The translations under genes were made by a program, and so were the position numbers. Positions 48,066 through 59,080 of a stretch of 64,000 nucleotides of DNA are shown here, one piece after another. Under the pieces are notes generated by a model that was given only the letters and a program-made list of their open reading frames with translations, had not been told where the DNA came from and did not search any database. The stretch comes from Mytilus galloprovincialis (lineage: Eukaryota > Mollusca > Bivalvia > Mytilida > Mytilidae). Location of the stretch: positions 32,984,958 through 33,048,957 of the forward strand of contig NC_134842.1 of assembly GCF_965363235.1 (NCBI RefSeq). The letters are read 5' to 3'. Each line of letters begins with the position of its first letter. The stretch's first letter is position 1.

Positions 48066-49043
48066 TACATTCATTGCTTATTTTCATTAAGAGAACAACA
48101 AAAATTGAAATGACACTTTAAATTAATTAAATCCGTCCGAAATTCTTTTCTGGATTTGCCATCAAGAACGCTTAAAGTCAAGCATTTAAAAGCTGCAATA
48201 CATAAGTATCGGAAGACGTAATATATATGACCAAAAGGGATATATTAACCAGCTGATGCTAAATGTTATGAAAGATGCTATTATATTGATTAACCATCGA
48301 AGTTTACAAATGAGGATATCATAATTCATTGTGTTTATTAACTAATAAATTTAAAGGACAAATAGAGATATAAGCTTATTCATCAACAACAAAAAACATT
48401 GTTTCCTGACAAGTGTTGTTAACAACTACGAACAGCATCAATCAAATATCATTATGACAAGAAATGTTAACAAGTATATATCCTGTAAAATAATGAGACC
48501 ATAGAAAATATAATTAGAATATAATGATCAAATTTGGTCCATATAAAATATTTCCAAAGTGTTGATATTAATATATATATAAGATGTTTTTGTTAGCGAG
48601 AGGTTCGTGTGGAGAAATAATTTGATCAAAGGTAGTTAACATCGGGACTCGAACAATACTTAATAATGATTTTAATAGCTTTTTCCTACACCTTTTAAAT
48701 GTAGGATCACGACATCATATATTCTCTTTATACACGACAGCAAAAATCATGATATGAAAATTATAATATTTTTTATAGCTATACGTTTGTAATTAATTTA
48801 AAAACATGGCGATTGTTTTGGGTTTTTTTTTAAATAATTTTTAAGATTTAATCCGCTTTTTTAATACGTTATTGATCATGATGGTCCACAAGACGGACCA
48901 CCAGTTTGTAATTTGTATTTTTTTCCCCCATGTTTTAGTAATTTGAATATAAAATACTAAAGAGTTGAATCAGATCTTATGTTTGTAACATATACCTTAT
49001 GTCAATGATTTAAGGTTCAGCGCGTATACACAAATATTAAATA

Positions 49044-49199
49044 GGATGTGGTAACACAAATCCGGATCATTAATTACTAAAATATATCCGTCTTTTAAAA
49101 CAATAAATGTATCTACCGAAGTCTTGGTACTATATATTAAACATGTGTATGAATGGAAAAAAATATTGTTTCACCACTTCATATGACACTGTGTAATTG
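49044..49199 (+). promoter_or_regulatory. Promoter box and non-coding first exon of gene E
   Basis: GGATGTGG at 49044-49051, CCGGATCATTAATTA just downstream, CTTGGTACTATATATT at the TATA-like position and a donor after 49199 (TAATTG|GTAAGT). Closest to gene B, in keeping with the shared leader class. Confidence 0.6.
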
Positions 49200-49423
49200 G
49201 TAAGTTGTATATTCAAATCTCTCAACAAAAAAGGTAAATTCGACTGGTGTTTTTAACAAGACTCGAACAAAATACTGACCGTCGTGATGATAGCTAGACT
49301 ACCGTTATTGATTGACCATTGTACTGACATATTTACTTTCCTATAGTAAATTTGTTAATTTGTAGTAAATTTGGATGCACTCTTTTTAAATTCATAAATA
49401 TATTTCAGAAACTGAAATTCAAA

Positions 49424-51891
49424 ATGTTACAGTGTAGAGTGTTCCCTGTGTTGGTATTTACTGCCATGTTCGTGTTCAGTCTTATTGGAGTATCTTTCGG
49501 TAAATATATTTTTTTCATATTTTTGTTATTTAAATGTTACGTGTAATATTGTTATGATGAGCAATATGGAATAGTTGTTTAATGGATGACGGGTTAGTAT
49601 TAAGAAGGAACTCTCTTTTGTCGTTATAATTATATATATGAGACTAAAAAAAAAACTGTACATGTAATGTATTGCAACCTAACCGACGTTATTCACTGGG
49701 ATGTTAGTTAATACTTATATGTCTAATGTAAGGTTTTTTCATCAATAGTAATGACACAAAAACGTAAATAGTTTCCTATTTGATAAGAATATGAGAAGTT
49801 TTTTCCTTCTCAAAAGCTTTCAGGTCATCCAAATGAATAGAATTCTCAGATAGCATTGAACTTTTGAACAAATTTTTAAACTTGTTACTAATTACTTGTC
49901 TATCTTCGGAGAAAAAGTTATGGTTTGGAAATTAGAATATACATAGAAATGTGAAAATACATTCTAAACACATCACTGTGTAATAAGAAAAAAGTAATGT
50001 TTTATAGGTATAATAAATATTGATATTAAAACCAAACTCAATAGAAATGTTATATATTCACTAACAGATCTACACCTACATGTTTACATGTCACAAGAAC
50101 ATGTGTTTTATCGGTATATAAATGACGTCTTTAGCCAATGCAATGTCCTATAGAAAATCCCATCTATATATATGGCGTTAAAACGGTGCCACTTTACCAT
50201 GACGTTTTGTTAAATATCATATTATAGGAGGAAAAGTTTATATGTACTAATTTCAAAATTAAAGGCTTTGTATCATCTATTCAAACTGTATGTGTCCCCA
50301 ACTTCTAAGAGTTTAAACTTATACTTAAATTATATACTATGCCTACCTTTACTGAGTTTTTTCCTCAGGTTTCATTTTTTACTGCTACCGTGTGTTTTTA
50401 TACTAATAATATTCCCAAATTAGTATCAATGAGATGAAACAGAGTTAAAATCATACAGGGAGCCAGTACGTAAACATTTTTTATATCAAATATCCCCAAC
50501 AGAGGCGTGGCTTGAGAAACAGCTGTATTTACAAAGTGCAACCTTAAGTTGATACCTTTTCTTAAACTTTTTAAAACATCAAATAAAATTGGGAGTCTTT
50601 TGCATCGTTTAATTTCTTTTGTAAAATTAATTCAAAAACTTCGCACGACAAAAGGTGGATAACATTACAATAATTTTGGACCAATGTCTGGTATAAATAC
50701 ACTTTTTTTGGCTTTATAAATATTTTGATATTAGCGTCAGTGGTGAGTCTTATGTAGACGAAACGCGCGTCTAGCGTACTAAATTATAATCCTGGTACCT
50801 TTGATAACTATATACAAATACGAAATGGGATACACAGAACATAAGGAGAGGAGGTGCTTCTCAATAATACAACTATCCATCAAATACTTAACGACGTTGA
50901 TTATGTGTTTGTGTGTTTTATGGAATATTTGGTTAAAAATTATTTCATTAGAAAAAATGTTTTTATTTGTTCTATTCATTTAGGAAAAGAAAAATATGGA
51001 AAGTGTATAAAGTATGCTGTTGGAGAAAGCAAACCTGCGCTGAATGGAGATAGATATTGCATAACAAGTGGAAAGTATGTGTACTGTAGAGAAGTTGAGT
51101 GTCCTGCCACACAATGCGTGAAACCTTTAGTTCCTAGCCATGGAGCATGTCCATATTGTCCAGGTAAGAAGATAAAACGTAGTTTCAATCCAGACCAGTT
51201 ATACTTCCGGTCAATATCGTACCTATGATGATTATAAATGATAAACAAAAATGTTCGGAATTGGTATTCGGAAAGCAGCTCATCAATTCAAATACAAAAA
51301 TACGATTTATAGGGTCTAAAATAAAGTTTTAATCAATTGGCAGAGGAATAGGTGTCTATACAACAGTTCGAAATATTCTGAGTCGATAATTGTTTCATAT
51401 AATATAATTATATATATTTTTTTAATAGACATTACCTGAGATATATCACCAACAAAGAAATCTCTCAAAGCGGAAAACGTTTTCTGAACCATCAGGTTTT
51501 AAAAGAAAGTATATAGTTATATAGACAAAACAAATCAGCAGAGGGAACGCCAATGACTTTTTAAATGTATGATTACTGTACAATATGTAAAAATACTAGT
51601 TGTAGATTTCAGTGTTTATTGTGGTTTAACATTTATCTCAACTTATAAGTGTGCTAAAATTATACAGATACACTAGGAAAACAAACTAGCATTTTTGTTG
51701 TTATATAAATTTATTTTTTTTGAATAGGTACTTGCAGTTACGGTGGAGGAGTTTATCAAATTAATGATGGCGTTCTTGATCTGGATGGAGTAAACGGCTG
51801 CAGCTGTCGCGCCAAAAATGTCCTAATATGTACAAAAATTGGCCAAATGAGTGCAGAAAACATGTGTTTTAAAAAGCATAGATTAGAATAA
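49424..51891 (+). CDS. Gene E: secreted 12-cysteine VWC-like protein, altered spacing
   Basis: Coding exons are 49424-49499, 50984-51163 and 51728-51891, with phase-1 introns; the product is 139 aa. The leader is second class (MLQCRVFPVLVFTAMFV, ending GVSFG). The 7-Cys module has YGKCIKYAVGE, GDRYCIT, YVYCREVECPA, QCVKPLVP and CPYCPG. The terminal module starts TCSYGGGVYQIN. The position equivalent to F-x-C-L-D-G in the paralogs reads VLDLDG, so that cysteine is gone, while a new one appears in VLICTK. The total stays at 12. The C-terminal tail is longer (CFKKHRLE). AATAAA overlaps the stop (51887-51892), and another lies at 51982-51987. This is the most diverged terminal exon of the five. 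Function unknown. Confidence 0.86.
50726..50812 (-). repeat. GACGCGCG dispersed repeat in gene E intron
   Basis: AGACGAAACGCGCGTCTAGC followed by TAATCCTGGTACCTTTGATA, minus orientation, ending about 170 bp before exon 50984. Confidence 0.7.
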
Positions 51892-52276
51892 ATGATCGAA
51901 AAAATAACATCATATTTTTTTTTCTTTTCTATTCTTCCTTTTATACAAATGTATGGAATGAAAGAAAATTAAATATTTACAAATAAATACTGATTCTTTA
52001 TCTTCTCTCAAGGTTGAAAGAGAACAGAAACTTGTCCGGTTACAGGCTGTAAATTCTTTTCGGATGCTAACAGTTAAAAAAAAACCACACAATGAAAATA
52101 ATAGGGTATACATTTCAACCTTTCAAAGCGTTTATCTAGAGTTAACTCTCGACAATCGACTTTTAAAAGCCAAGAATTATAAGTAAAGGCAACACTTGTA
52201 CACCGATGTTCATATTAAAGTCATAAATCGATTGAGAAAAAACAAATCAAAGTTACAAACCAAAACCGAGGGAAAC

Positions 52277-52725
52277 ATAGAATGAAATTCAAAACAGTGT
52301 GGCTGTGGCCATTGATTGACACATTAAATTCATCCATTGACTGGGATAATTTACGTGAACGTGTGTCTGTAACGACCACTGTTCACGACGTACCTACGAT
52401 AGACATTTAAACTGTGGGGTCACCAAAGGTTTCTTAACGCCTTTAATTATAAAATAATTCGAAAAATTAATCAGGAATTACCTTTATGTTTTGATTTATA
52501 CAATTGATATTAATCAAAACATCGTGTTATTCCTGATTAATTTTTCGAAATACTTTATTAAGGTGTTGAGGACCTTTGGTGACCCCATAGTTTAAGTGTC
52601 TTTAAAAAGTACACAGTGAGCAATGGTCGTTACATACAAACGTTCACCTAAATTGTCCCAGTCAATGGATGAATTTAATGTTTCAATCAATGGCCACAGC
52701 CACACTGTTTTGAATTTCATTCTAT
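52277..52725. mobile_element. Long hairpin element inside another repeat
   Basis: Arms of about 220 bp pair from ATAGAATGAAATTC to GAATTTCATTCTAT. They share CAGTGTGGCTGTGGCCATTG and its complement, and CTTTGGTGACCCC/GGGGTCACCAAAG near the middle. It splits a dispersed repeat whose halves (AAAACCGAGGGAAAC on the left, TAACTATAAGCGGAAAAC on the right) abut it. The open frame at 52623-52907 crosses from one arm into the host repeat and is not a gene. Confidence 0.75.
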
Positions 52726-52929
52726 TAACTATAAGCGGAAAACAAAGGAACAACAGGATCGAAATAGCCAACGCGCCAGATGACCAAAAGGGGAATCCGT
52801 ATCATAGCAAAATACATCTCGGTCAACTTTGCCTGAGGAATGCAATGAATGTTTTTACGATCTTGACTGGCTATACAGCTAAGGGAGTTGAAAACATGGT
52901 TTTGTAGCATTTGAAGTTCAATTGCTATA

Positions 52930-55900
52930 AAAGACCTTTATTTAATCGAATCGATGTCTTGAAAGTTCACCATTAGTCTTGTATTATCCCGCTGTGTTAT
53001 AAATATATCAATGATTTTTTTCTCAACTTAATTCAGCGGTCACATTTATTAGTTGGTCAGTTTAGTTTTTTTTGAAAATTAAATCAAACTTTAAATAAAC
53101 AACGTAAAAAAGCAGTTTCCGCTAATGCCTTTTTTCACAATTTTTGTTTTTAAACAAAACATCTATTTTTGTGTATTTCTATATATATGAAAAAATATGG
53201 CTTATCTCATTAAACATCATGTCATAGCTTGTGTTTCAGTCAATTAGAAATACAATATTCCTATTTATATTACTTGTAGAAATGGAAGGCCTCAATCAAT
53301 GATAGTGGGGAGAGGGGTCTTGGTACCGCTGAAGTCTCCAGCGATTGCACGACAGAGTTCTGCTAAGAGGATAGCGGGTCGAAATCCCCTTGAAGTTCAC
53401 TGAATATGGAGACAGCATACAATGATAACATAATAGAAAAATGTCCACATTTCATTCAAAGTGTAAATCTCCGATATTACTGTGCCAATTGATACCAAAC
53501 CACATTTAAGAGGGTTTTCCTACTTTATGTTTTGTCTCGATTGACATGTTACATAGAAAAACGAAATAATCTCACTTCCCCCATGCACACTCTTTCTCAA
53601 GTCTTTAATCTTCGTATAGAAAAGAAGCATTTCTCACAGAAGACGCTTGTTACAGGAAGAATATACCTTTTCTGATGTTTTGGGTAGAATTCTGGATGTG
53701 CATTAACTAAAGTTTCCCGCAAATAATTGCAAATCATCTTTGTCATTTATTTTCCGTCTTCTATCTTCTTTATCAAGTTTTCATTATCCTGTAGATCCGG
53801 TCAAATAACCAACAGAATGTTGTATGTAAGTTTGTTAAGCTTTAATTGAACAATTTATTGGTTTTACATCATTTGACTCTGATCTGAAGGAATCGTTCTT
53901 CGAGATCTAAGCAAATATGATCCACAGCTTCTGTAGTTTGTGGTTCTCACTGTGCATACGCTATAGTTTCTCTTCTTATTAATGAACATTTTACCGGTGA
54001 CGGGTTAATGTTTTTAGCGCGGAAAATATTATTTAATAATCAAAAAAGGAGAAAAAACATGAAAATGAAATGCAGCAACTAAATTATAAGTAATATGTAA
54101 CGAATTAAAATGAACAAATTTCAATAGAACAAAAACACTAAAGAAATTGTGTCACTTGCCTCAATGAATGTCACGGCCTTGGGGAAAATATTGAAAACAA
54201 ATATTAAACTGAATTGGAAAACATTTAAATGCATTTGTCTTTCAATTTAAATTTTAAAACACAGATGTAAGAAACTGTGATATCAACATATCTTAACAAA
54301 TATTTGTATCATTTATCGTCAGTTGTGTCATTTCAATTACACAGTGATAACTAATTTTTCAATGAAATTCCAACAACGCGGAATTTTACCATACAGATCT
54401 TCTCTATGATGAAGTAAAGTTAGACTGCAGCGGTGGAATGTTTTGCATTGAATCTGAAATGAATGAAATCAATGAATGAATTCATAAGCCTTATTGTTTT
54501 GTTGAACATAAACAAATATTGTCATCGTTGGAGAGAGAAAAATTTGCTTTGGTGTTTTTTTTTTTGTTTTTTTTTCCATGTGTTTATACCACTTCTTCAT
54601 GTTTCTATGTACTAATTTTGTGTTATGGATTGATTAACCATATTTTTGTTTTTTCTTTGACTTCAATGAAACTCCTACCTTGTGATGTAGTTCTTTTCTA
54701 TATTGTAATTTTTATTATAACGTTTTGTAAAAGACACTTTTTGAAAACCATAAACACCATTATGATTTAAAGTAAAAAAAGGGTAACTTTTGCAAAACAT
54801 AATTTTTACTCTACACATCCAGTTCTACAATAATTTGACATTATGGGTATTATTTCAGACGCATTAATTCAATACGCTATATAAGGGTATGTGAAAAAAA
54901 TGTGTTTGTTTGAAATACAGGCAATGTTGTAAATTGATGTTACAAACTAAAACCGAGGGAAATACATCAGCTATAGGGGAACACTGAAGTGCAAAAAAAA
55001 TCAAAGAAAAAACGCCAACATACATAGCACAAACTATTTGATAACAACTGATATATTCATGACTTAGTACAGAACATTTTAAGAAAAAAGGCTGAATCTG
55101 GTTAAATAGCTTGCCAAACCTCCCGCTTTATGAAAATGTTAAAAAGTATCGCTGAAATGGCATCACTGCATGACAGAAATACAACACAATCACACGCAAG
55201 AACATTCATCACAATGACACGTTCAATCAAATAATATAGTTTTCGACACAAACTGATTTGCTAGACTGACTGGACGGATGGAAAAACAAACAGACGGACG
55301 GACGGAGAGCAAACCTAAAGTCCCTTTCGACTTCGTCGGTATGGGACTAATAAGGAATATATTCCAGCAACAAACACAGGATATAAAAAACTACAAACGA
55401 TAACACATATCAGATCATCGAACCGAACCCATAAAAAGAACACAGCACAGTCTTCATTTGTCGTTCTCGACGCCAAAATTAAACCAGTTTATTCTATACA
55501 ACCATACACAAGTAATGCAACTATTATCCAGGTATGTTGATTTTAAAGTCGTTCACATAAGGTTTCTTTTTCTTTTTCTTTTTTTGTAGACTTAGCTTTG
55601 ATTTTTTATTACCATATATTGTCAAGCTTGGTAAACTCATAATTGTTTCTCAGTAACTCAATATACGATGCTGGCCCATGCTGAACCTATTGACCTTGTT
55701 TGTTTACATTCAAATTCCAATGGCGTCAAAATCACGTGATGTAAAATCGTTCTACCCAATCAAATTGCTCTATTGTCAAATATGTGATTTTTCAGCCTTC
55801 GACAATTACATTATTTGTTTGTGGGATATTGCTTTAAAATAGTTTGCAATAATTTTGGGTTTTATTCAACAGGAAACCTCTTTTTTTGCCATCCCTTTCG

Positions 55901-56840
55901 ACATCAACGGAATTTTGTATGAATATTAACCTACAGTCAGGATGGTCAGAATATCGATCTTTTTAAAATTAATCTTCTTTTTTTTCAATGAAAAGTAAAT
56001 GTAAATTGTTGTTTTATTAACCTACTCTATATTCCTGCACAAAATTATAGCAGGGACATCGTTTTTTCATATAGTTTTCCTTTCATTTTTGTTGGGCTTT
56101 TTTCGCGGGAAAATCGCAAAAGACGTAAGGAGCTTGTCATTTTTAAATTAATAAAATAAATAGATTTGCTTGACCTGTATTGCCTGCCACAAGATTGATG
56201 ACGCTGAATGGAATGTACACAAAGCAATGGAGGATGGAAGTGGGATTTTGTGATGTTCTAGAATTTTTTTAGACATTCGGAAGTCGGGATTGAAACGGTC
56301 ATTCGAAAATTTGCATTTTTGAGCAATACTTGAGAATAACAGTGAAAACTTACCTTTAGACATTTTTTTTTATTAAAAAAACATGTTCTGTACTAATTTA
56401 CTACGCTGGAAGTGTATTAAGTTCAAACACACATAACGAACGAACTAACAAGATGACCGAATTTAGACAACGGTGGGATATCTCTTTTAATTATACTAGC
56501 TGTATATTCAATCAAATTAATCTTAATCAAATCATGTTTGAAAATGCATCATCAGCTAGGTAAAATAAAATTTTCATTACTTGCTATGACTTATATGAAA
56601 ATTAAAAGATGTGATAGGATTGCCGATGAGAGCAATATCCAACATAGACGAAGAAAGGCTTCAACAATGATCAAAACCAATATAAATATGAAACAATTAC
56701 AATAAGCAGAAAACAATGACCTAAATTATGCTTAAAACTATCAAACAAAATCAACTTATATCTGACAGCAACCAACAAGTACAAACGGGCTCCTAACTTC
56801 CTAAATTAGACGATAAGATAAATAAGGTACTTCATATTTA
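52930..56840. other. Long stretch without a recognised gene
   Basis: AT-rich DNA. Bases 53330-53400 contain a weak B-box-like GCGGGTCGAAATCCCC. Bases 55270-55350 hold a GACGGACGGACGG tract and the repeat GTCCCTTTCGACTTCGTCGG. A minus-strand stretch, 56148-56216, is preceded by an acceptor (ATTCCATTCAG) and could be a terminal exon of the gene to its right, in the right phase, but this is weak. A fragment of the AGATGTGGTATGAG repeat runs 56590-56830. Confidence 0.4.
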
Positions 56841-56841
56841 C

Positions 56842-56913
56842 CATGACCAGGTGCAGTCGGAGTTTCTCTTAGTTGTTGATTATTTATTGCGTTTAACTCT
56901 GGTCGTTTTGCTC
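56842..56913 (-). CDS. Candidate extra tail exon of the membrane-protein gene
   Basis: On the minus strand this 72-nt stretch is bounded by an acceptor (TATCATTTAG) and a donor (GTAAATATG), phase 1 in and out. It reads KRPELNAINNQQLRETPTAP and continues the frame of 58075-58164. Hydrophilic with prolines, it suits a cytoplasmic tail. The downstream exon that would end this isoform is not settled. Confidence 0.4.
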
Positions 56914-57149
56914 CTAAATGATAACAAGAAATACTATAGCATCATCAATGTCGTTAAACATATTTTCAAATAACAAAAAAAATCCTGGAAAAATGTCGAA
57001 AGTCTAGAAAAATAAGCATTAAAATGGTATTGTTGGTGTTAATAGAATCTAGTTTATGTGCTTGCCCTTAGAAAATACGAACATTCTTCAACACGATATT
57101 TACTCATATAAGTCCATGTATCAGTAAAATACAGATAAACAGGTAAAAC

Positions 57150-57670
57150 AAATTACCAAAATTTCCTTCTAGATACTAGCTTTTGATTATAAACAAGCTT
57201 CTGTCCAAGTTTGATACAAATCCAGGATAGTTTATGTTATGTTTCCTAGCAGAAAAACTAAGTCCATTTATATGTTAAATACGTAAAAATGAATAATTTT
57301 TTTCAAATTTACTTCTAGATACTAACTCTTGATCATAAACAAGCTTGCTTCCCAAGTTTGGTAGAAATCCAGGATAGTTTATGAATGTTATAAAAAATTT
57401 TAAAACTTTAACCAGAGAGTGAATGTAATGTGTCCTTGCAGAAAAACCAAGTCCATTTATAAGTAAAATACGGAAAACAGGATTTTGATTTAGAAAATTT
57501 ACTTCTGGATACTATCTTGTGATCATTAACAAGCTTCTGTCCAAGTTTGGCAGAAATCTAGGCATTTTAAGAAAGTTATTAAAATTTCAAAAACTTTAAC
57601 AACGGAGTGAATATTTGTGGACAACGCCGACGACGACGACGGAATGTAGGATCGCTATGTCTCGCTTTTT
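57150..57670 (+). repeat. Mollusc repeat with three tandem units
   Basis: Three units of about 160 bp share TACTTCTAGATACTA or close variants, AACAAGCTTCTGTCCAAGTT and CCAAGTCCATTTAT. The block ends in CGCCGACGACGACGACGGAA and ATCGCTATGTCTCGC. Non-coding; it lies between the two candidate tail exons. Confidence 0.65.
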
Positions 57671-58074
57671 CGAGAGAAAAAAAAGTGGACGGCTCGACAA
57701 AAAGGCAACTGAAATTCCCAGTGACATCAAAATCATTATCAAGCATCTTTATTAAAGGGAGATATATTAGTATTTCATAGTCAAACGAATGAAATATTTT
57801 TTTCATCTGATTGTGTATTTATAATGCCTCTGTAAAAAAAATCATAACTTACATGGAAATTTAGAGCCTTTGACATAAACCTTTCAAATTCATATTCATT
57901 AACAATATGTACAAATTGCATTATTTCTTATATTGGGATTGTTAAAGTTTAGAACATATTTATGTCAACAAACATTAAAACAAGCAAGTTAACAACCTGC
58001 AAAAATGCATGTTCTTTATTTACATTCTGAAAATGAATGAAGCTAATCTAGTATGAACTTTAAAAACAACTGAC

Positions 58075-58164
58075 CTGCTGCTTCATCATACGTGGGCAGA
58101 TTTCTGCTGTTTGCATTGCTTCCACTGCTTCCTGGAATTTGCAGATGTCCAAGGTGATTGATGA
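58075..58164 (-). CDS. Candidate alternative tail exon of the membrane-protein gene
   Basis: Minus strand, 90 nt, acceptor GCGCTTGTAG and donor GTCAGTTG, phase 1 at both ends. The frame reads INHLGHLQIPGSSGSNANSR and then NLPTYDEAAG. PTYDEA resembles tyrosine sorting or adaptor motifs in cytoplasmic tails and echoes WPTYQNSY of the preceding exon. It would join a donor at 59101 (CCGG|GTACAT), skipping the stop at 59081. Confidence 0.45.
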
Positions 58165-59080
58165 CTACAAGCGCAATACATTTTAGAATAACCAACATAC
58201 AAATCCTTCATCAATAGAACCAAAATGGAGGCTAACGAATCAATCAATATTTGCTTATAATTTATTGGATGTAACACGTCTTCTGATTGGCTGACAGTGT
58301 TTTGTCTATCAACTCATATACATAATTTGTTCATGTGACCGTGCCGTTATCAACTGTTTTTTAATGCTTTACTCCAGTTTAAAATGGAATTTAGAATTAG
58401 ATTATAAGGAATGGCTGTAATATTTTTTCTGTTACTTCGTAATGACATTAAAGTTTGGTGCTCACTTTGAAATAATCCTCTACGTGGGTTAATCGGTGTG
58501 CAAATAATTTTTTATGTTATTTCTTCATAAATTAATGAGTTGATGAAAAACGTACAACGACATGGCAAAACAATTAAAAACGCTCAAAAGATACATAACA
58601 GAATATTAAATACAACACTATAAAAACTAAAACCTAGCAACACAAACTCTACCAAAGTAATGGGGGATATCATGTGATTTAATCATTACCAAAGGGTTGT
58701 AAAACCTGCCAAATTCTCCCTTTAAGACGTACAATGTACTCTCTTCTGGCGAATAGTTACTAAGTCCGGTCTAGTAAGTTCAGCGAATAAAAAACACAAA
58801 TTGGCAACTTGGCACCAAAATAAAAAAAATGACTGAAACACGAGTAGAAGGTTTAGTGTGTTGGATAACCTGATTCAATCTACCACTTACATACGAAAAT
58901 GCAGGTTTTACATCACCAATTGCTCCTTTACGTATAAATTATTAAGACTTTTCTGAGACTATCCGGATAGCATTTACTTAAAAATATATTTTATCAAAGA
59001 AAAGCAAATTAGGTGAAAATTTTTTGCTTTGAATATAATATTTGATAAAAAATGAGGAAACTATATTTTGACAGAAAATG

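Noticed and set aside
52623-52907. 94-aa plus-strand frame
   Set aside because: It spans one arm of a hairpin element and the adjoining dispersed repeat; no independent support.
56148-56363. 71-aa minus-strand frame as a separate gene
   Set aside because: No acceptor or partner exons for the ATG end. Only its 3' part is a weak candidate for the last exon of the neighbouring membrane-protein gene.
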